A stretch of DNA of 41,473 nt, taken from positions 1 through 41,473 of the forward strand of contig CAKSZU010000006.1 of NCBI GenBank assembly GCA_934526125.1, written 5' to 3'. The translations under genes and the position numbers were made by a program. Below are positions 15,762-24,634 of the stretch, piece by piece. Within the stretch, counting starts at the first letter, position 1. The number at the start of each line of letters is the position of its first letter. The notes beneath the pieces were generated by a model. It did not search any database and was not told the origin of the DNA. It was given only the letters and a program-made list of their open reading frames with translations. Source of the DNA: an uncultured Faecalibacterium sp. (lineage in GTDB: Bacteria > Bacillota > Clostridia > Oscillospirales > Ruminococcaceae).

Positions 15762-16577
15762 TCATGCAGTATGTTCGATCTTCCGCAGGAAAGCACGGGT
15801 GCGCTCTTCCCGGGGGTCGGCAAAGAACTGGGGGGATGGAGCCTGCTCCACCACCACGCCGTTCTCCATAAAAACGGTTTTGGACGAAACGTTCCGGGCA
15901 AAGCCCATTTCGTGGGTGACCACCAGCATGGTCATGCCCTCTTCGGCCAGCTGCCGCATGACCGAGAGCACCTCACCGGTCAGCTCCGGGTCCAGGGCGC
16001 TGGTGGGCTCGTCGAAATAGATGATCTCCGGGTCGGTGGCAAGGGCCCGGGCGATGGCCACCCGCTGCTGCTGGCCGCCGGAAAGCTGGCGGGGGTAGTA
16101 GTCCGCCCGGTCGGCGAGGCCGACTTTTTCCAGCATTTTCCGGCCGATGGCATCGGCCTGCTCCTTGGGGTACTTCCGGGCGGTGATCAGGCCCTCGGTG
16201 ACGTTCTGGAGGGCCGTCTTGTTCCGGAACAGGTTGTAATTCTGGAACACGAAGGCCGTCTTGCGCCGCAGCCGTGCGATGTCGGCCCGGGAGATGCTGC
16301 CCAGGTCGAAGCGCTCGCCGTCAAAGATCAGCGCGCCGCTGTCGGCGGGTTCCAGAAAGTTCAGACAGCGCAGCAGGGTGGTCTTGCCGGAGCCGGAAGG
16401 CCCCAGAATGGCCACCACGTCGCCCTTTTCCACCGTCAGGTCCACGCCCTGCAGCACGTCCAGCCGGTCGATGATCTTCCGGCCGCCGCCCTTGGGAAAA
16501 GGCCCGATGTGGAAATGATTCTTGCTGTCATAGGTGTAGAACGTCTTGTGGATGTTCTGGATCTCAAGCATTGCCAT
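15762..16577 (-). CDS. Amino acid ABC transporter ATP-binding protein
   Basis: A 271-aa ABC ATPase of the polar amino acid (GlnQ/TcyC) type. Walker A is GPSGSGKTT, the Q-loop is in VFQNYNLFRNKT, the signature is LSGGQQQR and Walker B is IIYFDEPTSALD, followed by the switch histidine in VVTHEM. Between the first strand (MLEIQNIHKTF) and DVLQGVDL there is an insertion of about 20 residues (residues 13-33, containing HFHIGPFPKGGGRK) where family members have only a few. The start at 16577 has GGAGGC upstream. It is encoded between the permease and receptor genes. Confidence 0.93.
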   Translation of the reverse strand: MAMLEIQNIHKTFYTYDSKNHFHIGPFPKGGGRKIIDRLDVLQGVDLTVEKGDVVAILGPSGSGKTTLLRCLNFLEPADSGALIFDGERFDLGSISRADIARLRRKTAFVFQNYNLFRNKTALQNVTEGLITARKYPKEQADAIGRKMLEKVGLADRADYYPRQLSGGQQQRVAIARALATDPEIIYFDEPTSALDPELTGEVLSVMRQLAEEGMTMLVVTHEMGFARNVSSKTVFMENGVVVEQAPSPQFFADPREERTRAFLRKIEHTA

Positions 16578-16593
16578 ACTCTCTGCCTCCTTC

Positions 16594-17277
16594 TCACTGG
16601 AACCCATGGGCGTTGAGCTGCCGCTCCAGCAGAGCCTGCAGCTTGGTGATCACGGTGCAGAACAGCAGGTAGACCACAGCGACTTCGCAGTAGATGGGCA
16701 GGAAAATGTAGGTGCGGGCGGCCACCCGCTGACCGGCCATGAACAGCTCGGCCACCGTGATGTTGGAGGCCAGGGAGGTGTCCTTGACCATGCTGATCAG
16801 GGAGTTGGACAGGGCCGGAACGGCGGTGCGCAGAGCCTGCGGCAGCACGATGCGGCGCATGATCTGCCACCAGCTCATCCCCACGCAGTAACCGGCTTCC
16901 AGCTGGCCCTGGGGCACACTTTCCAGCGCGCCGCGCATGGTCTCGGCACAGTAGGCACCCTCGTTGATGGCAAAGGTGATGACCGCCGCCGGGAAAGCGT
17001 CCAGCATGATGCCCAGGCTGGGCAGGCCGTAGAAGATGATGAACAGCTGCACCAGCAGCGGGGTGCCCCGGATGACCCAGATGTAGAACCGGGCGATCTG
17101 GCGCAGCACCGGAACATTGGCATACTGCACCAGCGCCACGACCACGGCAAGCACCATGGCCAGACTGAACGAGATCAGGGTCAGGGGGATGGTCATGGTC
17201 AGGCCTGCCGTCAGGATGCGGGGCAGGGCCTCCCACAGTACGCTGACCGTGCGGTTGGAAAGAAGCGCTTCAAACAT
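16594..17277 (-). CDS. Amino acid ABC transporter permease
   Basis: A 227-aa His/Glu/Gln/Arg-type permease with about five membrane helices. Landmarks are GLTMTIPLTLISFSLAMVLA, the cytoplasmic-loop IRGTPLLVQLFIIFYGLP, and the ATPase-coupling loop EAGYCVGMSWWQIMRRIVLPQALRTAVP (EAA motif). Length is normal. AAGGAAG lies upstream of the ATG. It is the first gene of the operon. Only one permease is encoded, so it presumably forms a homodimer with two ATPase copies. A cystine-type substrate is plausible but not proven. Confidence 0.93.
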   Translation of the reverse strand: MFEALLSNRTVSVLWEALPRILTAGLTMTIPLTLISFSLAMVLAVVVALVQYANVPVLRQIARFYIWVIRGTPLLVQLFIIFYGLPSLGIMLDAFPAAVITFAINEGAYCAETMRGALESVPQGQLEAGYCVGMSWWQIMRRIVLPQALRTAVPALSNSLISMVKDTSLASNITVAELFMAGQRVAARTYIFLPIYCEVAVVYLLFCTVITKLQALLERQLNAHGFQ

Positions 17278-17292
17278 AATCGATCTTCCTTA

Positions 17293-17323
17293 TTGACAAA
17301 AAAAGGCGGAATATCTTTATAAT
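17293..17323 (+). promoter_or_regulatory. Plus-strand promoter-like pair with 19-bp spacer
   Basis: TTGACA (17293-17298) and TATAAT (17318-17323), both perfect hexamers but 19 bp apart, pointing toward gpsA. It overlaps the minus-strand -10 of the amino acid ABC operon. With 19-bp spacing it would be weak unless an activator reshapes it. Confidence 0.4.
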
Positions 17324-17349
17324 ATACCTTGAACTATGGTTCAAGTCAA
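17319..17349 (-). promoter_or_regulatory. Promoter of the amino acid ABC operon with embedded operator
   Basis: On the minus strand TTGACT (17344-17349) pairs with TATATT (17321-17326) at 17 bp, or with TATTAT (17319-17324) at 19 bp. The perfect 18-bp dyad CTTGAACTATGGTTCAAG (17328-17345) fills the spacer. A dyad between -35 and -10 is the usual layout of MerR-family control; the regulator is not encoded nearby. Confidence 0.65.
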
Positions 17350-17483
17350 GGGTTTTCCTATTATTCCTACCAGAATACTATAACATGGACGGCAGCGAAA
17401 CGCAATGCGCGGCGGGGAAAACGTACAGAACAGCAGAAACCGGCCGAAAAAACAGGTTTGTGTTTGTGCAGTCGTACGAGGAG

Positions 17484-17512
17484 TTGACGCGGTAGAGTGT
17501 TTCGTGTAGAAT
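17484..17512 (+). promoter_or_regulatory. Sigma-A promoter of gpsA
   Basis: TTGACG (17484-17489) and TAGAAT (17507-17512) with a 17-bp spacer. The roughly 75-base leader contains two strong hairpins, 17525-17549 and 17555-17571, before the ribosome site CGGAGGAC. Apart from the promoters listed here, the 316-base spacer to the ABC operon shows nothing. Confidence 0.7.
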
Positions 17513-17593
17513 GGAAGCAGACAGGACTCCGCGCGCTCTGCGCGGGGTCAGAGGCCGGGCAGCTGCCCCGGCGCATACGGAGGACAAAACGCA

Positions 17594-18622
17594 ATGAAGC
17601 ATAAAATTGGTATTCTGGGTGCAGGCACCTGGGGCATGGCACTGGCACGGATGCTGACCGTCAGCGGGAACGATGTGCTGGTCTGGTCGGCCATCGAGAA
17701 AGAGATCGATGACCTGTCCGCCACCCGGGTCCACCCCAACCTGCCCGGGATGAAGATCCCCCCGGAGATGCAGTTCACCAAGAGCATCGAGGAGGTCTGC
17801 ACCGGCCGGGAGATCCTGCTGTTCGCAGTGCCGTCGGTGTTCGTCCGCTCCACCGCTGCCAAGGCACACCCCTTCGTGCCGGACGGTCAGGTCATCGTGG
17901 ATGTGGCAAAGGGCATTGAGCCGGACACCCTGCTGACCATGACCGAGGTGCTGGCCGACGAGCTGGGCCGGGAGGGCGGCCCCAAGGGCATCCGTCTGGT
18001 GGCCCTGTCCGGACCCACCCACGCCGAAGAAGTGGCCATCGACCTGCCCACCACCATCGTCTCGGCCAGCAAGGATGCTGAGGCGGCCCGGATGGTGCAG
18101 GAGATCTTCTCCAACAGCGTGATGCGGGTCTACACCAACGAGGACGTCAAGGGCGTGGAACTCAGCGGTGCCATGAAGAACGTCATCGCGCTGGGCGTGG
18201 GCATCTCCACCGGCCTGGGCTACGGCGATAACGCCCGCGCGGCCCTGATCACCCGCGGCATTGCCGAGATCGCCCGTCTGGGCGTGGCTATGGGCTGCAA
18301 CGTCCACACCTTTGCGGGTCTGGCCGGCATCGGCGATCTGATCGTCACGGCGACCAGTATGCACAGCCGGAACAACCGTGCCGGTATCCTCATCGGCAAG
18401 GGCGAGACCCCGGAACACGCCGTGAAAGAAGTCGGCATGGTGGTGGAAGGCATGAACGCCCTGCCCGCCGCGCTGGAGCTGGCGGCAAAGTACAACGTGG
18501 AAATGCCCATCGTCCAGACGGTGAACGCCATCGTCAACAAGGGGATGAGCGCGGCGGATGCCGTGCGCACCCTGATGGACCGGGACCCCAAGAACGAACT
18601 GCCGCAGGGCTACGAAAAGTAA
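17594..18622 (+). CDS. gpsA: NAD(P)-dependent glycerol-3-phosphate dehydrogenase
   Basis: A 342-aa enzyme that reduces dihydroxyacetone phosphate to sn-glycerol 3-phosphate for phospholipid synthesis. The Rossmann motif is GAGTWGMALARML at residues 8-20. Catalytic-domain signatures are ALSGPTHAEEVA and the substrate segment SGAMKNVIALGVGISTGLGYGDNARAALITRG, which carries the catalytic lysine of the MKN motif. Length matches the family. It is a single gene with its own promoter, structured leader and terminator; the usual neighbour plsY is not here. Confidence 0.96.
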   Translation: MKHKIGILGAGTWGMALARMLTVSGNDVLVWSAIEKEIDDLSATRVHPNLPGMKIPPEMQFTKSIEEVCTGREILLFAVPSVFVRSTAAKAHPFVPDGQVIVDVAKGIEPDTLLTMTEVLADELGREGGPKGIRLVALSGPTHAEEVAIDLPTTIVSASKDAEAARMVQEIFSNSVMRVYTNEDVKGVELSGAMKNVIALGVGISTGLGYGDNARAALITRGIAEIARLGVAMGCNVHTFAGLAGIGDLIVTATSMHSRNNRAGILIGKGETPEHAVKEVGMVVEGMNALPAALELAAKYNVEMPIVQTVNAIVNKGMSAADAVRTLMDRDPKNELPQGYEK

Positions 18623-18633
18623 AAAACAGATGC

Positions 18634-18671
18634 AAAATGGGGCTGTCACACGGCGTGACAGCCCCATTTTT
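18634..18671. terminator. Bidirectional terminator between gpsA and the SGNH hydrolase gene
   Basis: AAAATGGGGCTGTCAC pairs with GTGACAGCCCCATTTT around a 4-base loop, with T-rich ends on both strands. Confidence 0.9.
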
Positions 18672-18688
18672 ATGCTTGTCGGGAAAAA

Positions 18689-19705
18689 TTACTGGTTGGC
18701 CTCAATAGCGCGGACGATCTTCCGGGCAATGTACTTGTGGCCTGCAACGGTGGGATGACCGTCCAGCTCGGTCTGAGCGAAGGGCACAGCCACATAGGTG
18801 CAGCCGTAGACATCGGCCAGCTGCTTCTCGTACTTGTTGAGCTTATTGAAGTAGTTGGTCCAGCTGCTCAGCAGGGGCACCGGGTTGGTGGCACCCACAA
18901 TAAGGATCTGGGCATCCGGGTTCAGGGCCTGGATGTTCTCGATGATCTGACGCAGGTTGCTGGTACTCTCGGGGTAGGCGTTCTCGCAGATCTCATCCAT
19001 GCCGGTGAAGAACAGCTTCCAAACGGCATCCTTCTCGCTGCGGGTCAGCTTCAGCTTCTTCAGGCTCTCGCGGAGAGCGCTCTCGGCTTCCGTGTTGCCG
19101 CCCCGCAGGTTGCCGCTGAGGACGATGGAAGCCAGATCCTCACTCTTCCAGCTGGTGGCTTCGCCGAAGGAGACCACCGTGGGCACAAAGGCGTCGTTGG
19201 AACCCAGCTGCACCGAGATGACGTCGGCGCTCTTGATGTAATCGATGAACTCGGGATAATCATACTGGCAGCCGGAGAGCATGTTCATCTCTTTCATGGT
19301 GCCGGTGCTGGTCATCTCCACGATGTCCTTGCTCATGGCACCGGGCAGACCCAGATTGATGGCGTGGTCCCGGTCCAGGCCCAGCATCTTGGCCACCTGG
19401 CCCACATAGCTGGCTTCCGGGTAACCCTTGAAGTTGTAGGAGACGTCCACGCCCGTCAGGTTGTGGGAATACTGGACGTTGGTCAGGCCGATGCCGGCGC
19501 AGATGCTGTCGCCCAGGGCAACATAGGTCAGCTGCTCAGGTTCCTCTTCTTCCTCGGCGGTCTCCGCGGTCACGGCAGGTTCCTCCACGGCGGGCTGGAC
19601 GTCCTCCTCAGCCGCAGCTTCGGGGGCAGCTGCAAAAGCGGGAACGCTCAGGCTGGCAAACAGCATGGCGGCCGACAGGGCAAAACCAATCAGTTTCTTT
19701 TTCAT
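18689..19705 (-). CDS. Secreted SGNH/GDSL-family hydrolase
   Basis: A 338-aa exported esterase-like protein. An N-terminal signal peptide (MKKKLIGFALSAAMLFASLSVPAFA) is followed by a low-complexity acidic Ala/Glu linker to about residue 58. The SGNH core begins YVALGDSICAG with nucleophile S67, then has the Gly block, VQLGSNDAF (block III Asn) and a late DGHP-VAGH segment near 315-323 that supplies the Asp and His. No cysteine lipobox or sortase motif is seen, so it is probably released. Candidate substrates are acyl esters of glycans or lipids. The start at 19705 has AAAGGAAA upstream. It follows the acyl-CoA synthetase gene by 38 bases. Confidence 0.88.
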   Translation of the reverse strand: MKKKLIGFALSAAMLFASLSVPAFAAAPEAAAEEDVQPAVEEPAVTAETAEEEEEPEQLTYVALGDSICAGIGLTNVQYSHNLTGVDVSYNFKGYPEASYVGQVAKMLGLDRDHAINLGLPGAMSKDIVEMTSTGTMKEMNMLSGCQYDYPEFIDYIKSADVISVQLGSNDAFVPTVVSFGEATSWKSEDLASIVLSGNLRGGNTEAESALRESLKKLKLTRSEKDAVWKLFFTGMDEICENAYPESTSNLRQIIENIQALNPDAQILIVGATNPVPLLSSWTNYFNKLNKYEKQLADVYGCTYVAVPFAQTELDGHPTVAGHKYIARKIVRAIEANQ

Positions 19706-19743
19706 GATAGAACGGATTTCCTTTCCAGATTGTAGCAGAATGC

Positions 19744-21486
19744 TCAATAATCACGGGGAGTGATCTCTTCCTCCAGCTTGCGGTAGTCAAATTTGCCTAC
19801 CGGGGTCAGAGGCATTTCGGGGATGATCTTGTAGCCGACGGGCTGGACATATTCGGGCAGCTCCTCGGCGCACATCTGCCGCAGCTCCCGGATGATCTGC
19901 TTGCGCTTGGAGGGGGAAGCAGATGCGGCCTCCTGGGTCAGCACCAGATAGACGAAGGGCAGGCGGCCCTGCACATGGTCCTTATCGGTGCAGCCGACGA
20001 CCGAACACTGATGCACGGCAGGATGCTGGCTGACGACGTTCTCGATCATGGAAGGGAACACCTTGAAGCCGTCGTGGCGGATGATGAGCCGCTTGATCCG
20101 ACTGTCCAGATAGACGAAGCCGTCCTCGTCCAGATAGCCGATGTCGCCGGTGTGGACCCAGACCCGGCCGTCCGGGTGGGTGCGCAGGATGGCGGCGGTC
20201 TCAGCGGGCTTGTCGTAGTAGCCCTTCATGACGCCGGGGCCGGAGATGCAGAGTTCGCCCCGCTGGCCCAGAGGCAGCTCCTTGTCGGTGCCGGGCTCAA
20301 AGACCGACACCAGGGTGTTGACCATGGGAATGCCCACGCTGCCGGGCTTGTTGACCTTTCCGGCAGCAACGGTGGCGGCGGAGGAGACCTCGGTCATGCC
20401 GTAGCCCTTGGCGAGGGGATACTCCACGTTGTGGGTCTCCAGGAAGTTGTTGACGGTCTGCTCTGCGCCGAGGGAGATGGCATCGCCGCCGGCTGCATAA
20501 TTGCGGATGAAGGACAGATCCTTGTTCCGCAGCTGGTGGGAAGCGGCCATCTGCTGGTAGTGGGCGGGCACACCGAACATATGCTCGGGCTTGTACTTCC
20601 AGATCAGGCCGCCCAGTTTGTCGGGGTCCAGATTGGGGATGATGATGACCTTCAGGCCCAGCACCAGCGGCAGGTGAACGCCGCAGGCATAACCGTAGGC
20701 AATGAAGGGGGGCATGATATTCATCAGGGACTGCCCCTTCCGGAAGAGGCTGTCATAGGCCGAGAACTGCTGGGCAATGGCGTTGAAGTTCCGGTCCGTG
20801 AGCAGGACGCCCTTGGGCGAACCGGTGGTGCCGCCGGTGTGGACCACCACGCAGGCGTGTTCCGGGTCATAAGGCTCGGCCGAGGTGCTGGCATCGGCCC
20901 CGCCGGCGATGAACTTCTTCCAGTACAGGACGTTGGAGTGATACCGGTTCCGGTCGGGGTTCGCGGCCTTGTAGCCGATGGCCAGCCCCAGCGGAAGGGA
21001 GTCCGCCGGGGAGAGTACCACGACCCGCTCCACGGTGGTGCGCTTGGCGGCCTGCTCGCAGCGGTCATACACCACGTTCAGGCAGATCAGCAGGCGGGAG
21101 CGGACCTCCTGGATGTAATCGTGGATGCCTTCGGGGCTGTACCGGGGATCCACCAGATTCAGGGTAGCACCGATCCGGTCGGCGGCATAGAAGGCGTAGA
21201 TGACCTCCGGCGTCATCACGCTGACTACGGTGATGATATCGCCCTTCTTCACGCCGAGGGCGCGGAAGGCCGCGGCAGTCTTCTTGACGTTGACGATGAG
21301 GTCTGCATAGGTGAATTTCCGGCCGTAGTACTCCATGGCAGTGGACATCAGACGGTCCTTGTTCCGGGTCCGGACAAAGTCGAAGGCAGAGCATTCCGGC
21401 AGAGCCTGGTCGATGTACTTCTGGTCATAATATCTGAGCCAGGGACGCGCCTGTGAAGCATAAAGGGGATTGTTTTCAGTTGTCAT
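19744..21486 (-). CDS. AMP-dependent acyl-CoA synthetase/ligase
   Basis: A 580-aa member of the ANL adenylate-forming superfamily, probably activating a fatty or aryl acid to its CoA thioester through an acyl-AMP. The P-loop is VVVHTGGTTGSPKGVLLTD (A3), then KGYGMTEVSSA (A5), VHTGDIGYLDEDGFVYLDSRIKRLI (A7-A8), HDGFKVFPS and the C-terminal PLTPVGKFDYRKLE with the catalytic lysine (A10). No carrier domain or membrane helix is present. The start at 21486 has AAAGGATC upstream; the frame extends further upstream but runs through the promoter. It may be co-transcribed with the SGNH hydrolase gene. The exact acid cannot be assigned. Confidence 0.92.
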   Translation of the reverse strand: MTTENNPLYASQARPWLRYYDQKYIDQALPECSAFDFVRTRNKDRLMSTAMEYYGRKFTYADLIVNVKKTAAAFRALGVKKGDIITVVSVMTPEVIYAFYAADRIGATLNLVDPRYSPEGIHDYIQEVRSRLLICLNVVYDRCEQAAKRTTVERVVVLSPADSLPLGLAIGYKAANPDRNRYHSNVLYWKKFIAGGADASTSAEPYDPEHACVVVHTGGTTGSPKGVLLTDRNFNAIAQQFSAYDSLFRKGQSLMNIMPPFIAYGYACGVHLPLVLGLKVIIIPNLDPDKLGGLIWKYKPEHMFGVPAHYQQMAASHQLRNKDLSFIRNYAAGGDAISLGAEQTVNNFLETHNVEYPLAKGYGMTEVSSAATVAAGKVNKPGSVGIPMVNTLVSVFEPGTDKELPLGQRGELCISGPGVMKGYYDKPAETAAILRTHPDGRVWVHTGDIGYLDEDGFVYLDSRIKRLIIRHDGFKVFPSMIENVVSQHPAVHQCSVVGCTDKDHVQGRLPFVYLVLTQEAASASPSKRKQIIRELRQMCAEELPEYVQPVGYKIIPEMPLTPVGKFDYRKLEEEITPRDY

Positions 21487-21532
21487 AGAAATCCGATCCT
21501 TTGTCAAAAAATATACAATGTGCGCTGATGCT

Positions 21533-21561
21533 ATTGTAGTAGAGCGTGCCGGAAAAGTCAA
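21533..21561 (-). promoter_or_regulatory. Sigma-A promoter of the acyl-CoA synthetase gene
   Basis: Minus-strand TTGACT (21556-21561) and TACAAT (21533-21538), 17-bp spacer. It separates this unit from the opp genes upstream, which have no visible terminator of their own. Confidence 0.75.
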
Positions 21562-21602
21562 GAAACAAAGCGTGAAGATTGCAGAAGAAGCACGGAAAAA
21601 AC

Positions 21603-22535
21603 TTACGTCTCCGCGAGCCAGTCCTTTGCCTCGGCGGCGCTGCACAGCACCCAGTGATCCGGCCGGAGTTCCCGCCACTGGGGCGCTTCGGCGGAATAAT
21701 CGTGCATGGCAGGATCATAGACCAGCAGTTTCTTCTTCCGCTCCAGCCTGGGGTTGGGCATGGGGATGGCCGAAAGCAGGCTGCGGGTATAGGGGTGGAT
21801 GGCGTGGGTCACCAGCTCCTCGGCGTTGGCCAGCTCCACGATATCGCCCTTGTGGATGACGGCGATGCGGTCGGAGATGTAGCGCATTACCGACAGGTCG
21901 TGGGCGATAAAGAGGTAGGTGATGCCGCGCTCCTTCTGCAGGTGGCGCAGCAGGTTGAGTACCTGGGCGCGGATGGACATATCTAGCGCGGAGATGGGCT
22001 CATCGGCAATGATGAACTCCGGCTCCACGATCAGGGCCCTGGCAATGCCGATGCGCTGGCGCTGGCCGCCGGAGAACTCGTGGGGGAACCGGGAGGCGAA
22101 CTCCGGCAGCAGGCCAACGTCCAGCAGGGCCTGCCGCACCTTCTCCTCCCGCTGGGCAGCGGTCAGGTCGGGGCGGACGTTCTGCAGGCCCTCGCCCACG
22201 ATGTAGCTGACCTTGGCCCGCTCGTTCAGGGAGGATTGGGGGTCCTGGAAGATCATCTGGATCTCCTTGATGATCTGCTGGTCCAGCGCCCGGGAGATCT
22301 TGCCGTTGATCTTCTGGCCTTTGTAGAGGACCTCGCCCCCGGAGGTGGGCAGGATGCGCATGATGGCCCGGCCGATGGTGGTCTTGCCCGAGCCGGACTC
22401 GCCCACCAGACCGAAGGTCTCGCCCTTGTAGATCTTGAAATTGGCCCGGTTCACAGCTCTGTAGGCCTTGCGGCCGGAACCGTAGGTCACCTCGAGGTCT
22501 TTGACCTCCAGCAGTACTTCACGTTCTTCAGGCAT
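21603..22535 (-). CDS. oppF: Oligopeptide ABC transporter ATP-binding protein OppF
   Basis: A 310-aa ATPase of the Opp/Dpp importer class. Walker A is GESGSGKTT, the Q-loop is [11 protein letters not shown], the signature is FSGGQRQR, Walker B is [12 protein letters not shown] and the H-loop is [15 protein letters not shown]. The C-terminal [16 protein letters not shown] segment is diagnostic of OppF/DppF. It overlaps oppD by 8 bases and is the last gene of the operon. It would work as a heterodimer with OppD to power peptide (or possibly nickel) import. The exact substrate is not determined by sequence. Confidence 0.93.
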   Translation of the reverse strand: MPEEREVLLEVKDLEVTYGSGRKAYRAVNRANFKIYKGETFGLVGESGSGKTTIGRAIMRILPTSGGEVLYKGQKINGKISRALDQQIIKEIQMIFQDPQSSLNERAKVSYIVGEGLQNVRPDLTAAQREEKVRQALLDVGLLPEFASRFPHEFSGGQRQRIGIARALIVEPEFIIADEPISALDMSIRAQVLNLLRHLQKERGITYLFIAHDLSVMRYISDRIAVIHKGDIVELANAEELVTHAIHPYTRSLLSAIPMPNPRLERKKKLLVYDPAMHDYSAEAPQWRELRPDHWVLCSAAEAKDWLAET

Positions 22536-23589
22536 CCTGCATTCCCTCCTCTTTCAGCAGCTTCACGGCAGCGGGCGGCTCCACCTTCGGGGCTCTGGGG
22601 TCCAGCAGCCAGGTCTTGGCCTTGTGGGTGGGGCTGACCTCAAAATAGGGAGGACGCTTCACGAAATCGATCTTCAGGGCCTGGGGGTTGCGGGGCGCAA
22701 AGGCGTCGCCGCGGATCTCGGTGAACAGGTTCGGGGGTGTGCCCTGGATGTTGAACAGGTCCTCGCCCTTGATGCCCATCTGGGGCATACTGGACAGCAG
22801 CGCCCAGGTGTAGGGGTGGCGGGGGTCGTAGTAGATCTCATCCGAGGTGCCGATCTCTACGATGTCACCGGCGTACATGACGGCCACCCGGTCGGCGATG
22901 TTGGCCACGACGCCCAGGTCGTGGGTGATGAGGACGATGGTCAGGTTGTACTTGACCTGCATCTCCTTGAGCAGCTGCAGGATCTGGGCCTGAATGGTCA
23001 CATCCAGCGCCGTGGTGGGTTCGTCGCAGATCAGGATCTGGGGGTTGCAGGCCACGGCAATGGCAATGACCACGCGCTGGCGCATACCGCCGGAGAACTC
23101 GTGGGGATACTGTTTGAACCGCACCTCGGGGTCAGTGATGCCCACGTCGCGCAGGTATTCCAGGGTCTTTTCCCTGGCGGCGGCCCCCTTGAGATGCTGA
23201 TGCAGTTCCACGGCTTCCATGATCTGGTCGCCGATGGTCTTCAGCGGGTTCAGGCTGGTCATGGGGTCCTGCATGATCATGGCGATCTCGTGGCCCCGGA
23301 CCCGGAGCCAGTCCTTCTCTTTCTTCAGGTCGGACAGGCGGATGGGCTTGCCGTCGTCGGCACCGAAGTAATCGATGGTGCCGGAGTCGATGGAGCCGTT
23401 GGCGTCCAGCAGGCCCATGAAGCTCTTGGTAAAAACGCTCTTGCCGGAACCGGACTCGCCCACGATGGCCAGCACTTCGCCGTGGTAGATGTCCAGGTCG
23501 ATGCCCCGGATGGCGTGGAGTACCTTGCCCCGCAGGTTGAATTTGATGTTCAGGTCCCGGACCGAGAGGATCAGCTGATTCTTTTCCAT
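22528..23589 (-). CDS. oppD: Oligopeptide ABC transporter ATP-binding protein OppD
   Basis: A 353-aa ATPase. Walker A is GESGSGKSV, the Q-loop is [13 protein letters not shown], the signature is FSGGMRQR, Walker B is [12 protein letters not shown] and the H-loop is [28 protein letters not shown] marks the OppD/DppD C-terminal extension. In many homologues this extension has cysteines in an RCPxAxxxC pattern; here the region reads [11 protein letters not shown], so those cysteines are missing. AAGGAGGGAC precedes the ATG at 23589. It sits 13 bases after oppC. Confidence 0.94.
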   Translation of the reverse strand: MEKNQLILSVRDLNIKFNLRGKVLHAIRGIDLDIYHGEVLAIVGESGSGKSVFTKSFMGLLDANGSIDSGTIDYFGADDGKPIRLSDLKKEKDWLRVRGHEIAMIMQDPMTSLNPLKTIGDQIMEAVELHQHLKGAAAREKTLEYLRDVGITDPEVRFKQYPHEFSGGMRQRVVIAIAVACNPQILICDEPTTALDVTIQAQILQLLKEMQVKYNLTIVLITHDLGVVANIADRVAVMYAGDIVEIGTSDEIYYDPRHPYTWALLSSMPQMGIKGEDLFNIQGTPPNLFTEIRGDAFAPRNPQALKIDFVKRPPYFEVSPTHKAKTWLLDPRAPKVEPPAAVKLLKEEGMQDA

Positions 23590-23602
23590 CTTCTGTCCCT
23601 CC

Positions 23603-24634
23603 TTACTGCATGTGGTTCTTGGGATCGGCGGCGTCGGAGAAGGCGTTGCCGATCAGGTAGAACGCGATGGTGACAAAGCTCAGGATGATGGTGGGGTAGA
23701 GCAGCTGATACCGCAGCCCGGCCTGCATCATGACCTTGCGGCCGTCGTTGATCAGGTTGCCCAGAGAGGGGGTCTCCACCGACAGGCCCAGGCCGATATA
23801 GGTGATGAACACCTCGCTGCCGATGGCGGCGGGGATGGTCAGGGCCATCCGCAGCATGATGACGGACACCAGATAGGGCAGCAGGTTCCGCACCACGATG
23901 CGGCGGGTGGGGGTGCCGATGCAGCGGGAAGCCACGTTGTAATCCCGGTCGCGGATGATGAGGATCTGGTTGCGGATGAACCGCGCCATGGCGATCCAGC
24001 CGGTGATGGACATGCCCAGGATCAGGGTCTTGATGCTGGGGGAGGCCACATAGGAGATGAGGATCAGGATGATGGTGGAGGGGATGTTATCGCAGATGTT
24101 GTACAGCTCGGTGAAGAGGAAGTCCAGCTGGCGGACATAGCCCCAGAGCACACCCACCGTGATGCCGACCACGGCTTCGATCAGCGCCACAAAGAAGGCG
24201 ATGGTCAGGCTGGTGCGGGCACCGGCCCAGATGCGGGCCCACAGGTCCTGGCCGATGGCGTTGGAGCCCCAGATGAAGCCGTCCTGGCCGGGGGCGATGT
24301 TGCGGTACTGGATGCCGGTCACGGGGTCTACCTCGCAGAGGTTGGGGTCCACCTGACCGGGCAGGTACGGCTGCAGGAAGGCGAAGGCCACCACGGCCAC
24401 CAGTGCGATGAGAAGGGCCACGGCGATCTTATTCTTGAAGAAGGCCCGGATGGTGCTGCCCCAGTAACTGTAATTGGAGTAGGCTGTGGCCTCGGCGCGG
24501 CTCTCGCTGAACCCGGCGGGGGTGAACAGCTCATCCTCGGGCAGGTCGGCCCAGGCCGCGGGGCCGTCCTTCTGCAGCTTGTTCAGCTCGTTCTCCAGAA
24601 CGGCTGCTTTCTGATCTTTCATGTGGAACAGCAT
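23603..24634 (-). CDS. oppC: Oligopeptide ABC transporter permease OppC
   Basis: A 343-aa permease with a long cytoplasmic N-terminus (about 70 residues), a first helix around KIAVALLIALVAVVAFAFL, the OppC_N-type segment with WGSNAIGQDLWARIWAGARTSL, further helices and the ATPase-contact loop near ASRCIGTPTRRIVVRNLLP. It ends GNAFSDAADPK, typical of OppC/DppC. The start at 24634 shares one base with the oppB stop (TAATG), and AAAGGTGG precedes it; an ATG four codons later is an alternative. It pairs with OppB to form the membrane channel. Confidence 0.93.
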   Translation of the reverse strand: MLFHMKDQKAAVLENELNKLQKDGPAAWADLPEDELFTPAGFSESRAEATAYSNYSYWGSTIRAFFKNKIAVALLIALVAVVAFAFLQPYLPGQVDPNLCEVDPVTGIQYRNIAPGQDGFIWGSNAIGQDLWARIWAGARTSLTIAFFVALIEAVVGITVGVLWGYVRQLDFLFTELYNICDNIPSTIILILISYVASPSIKTLILGMSITGWIAMARFIRNQILIIRDRDYNVASRCIGTPTRRIVVRNLLPYLVSVIMLRMALTIPAAIGSEVFITYIGLGLSVETPSLGNLINDGRKVMMQAGLRYQLLYPTIILSFVTIAFYLIGNAFSDAADPKNHMQ

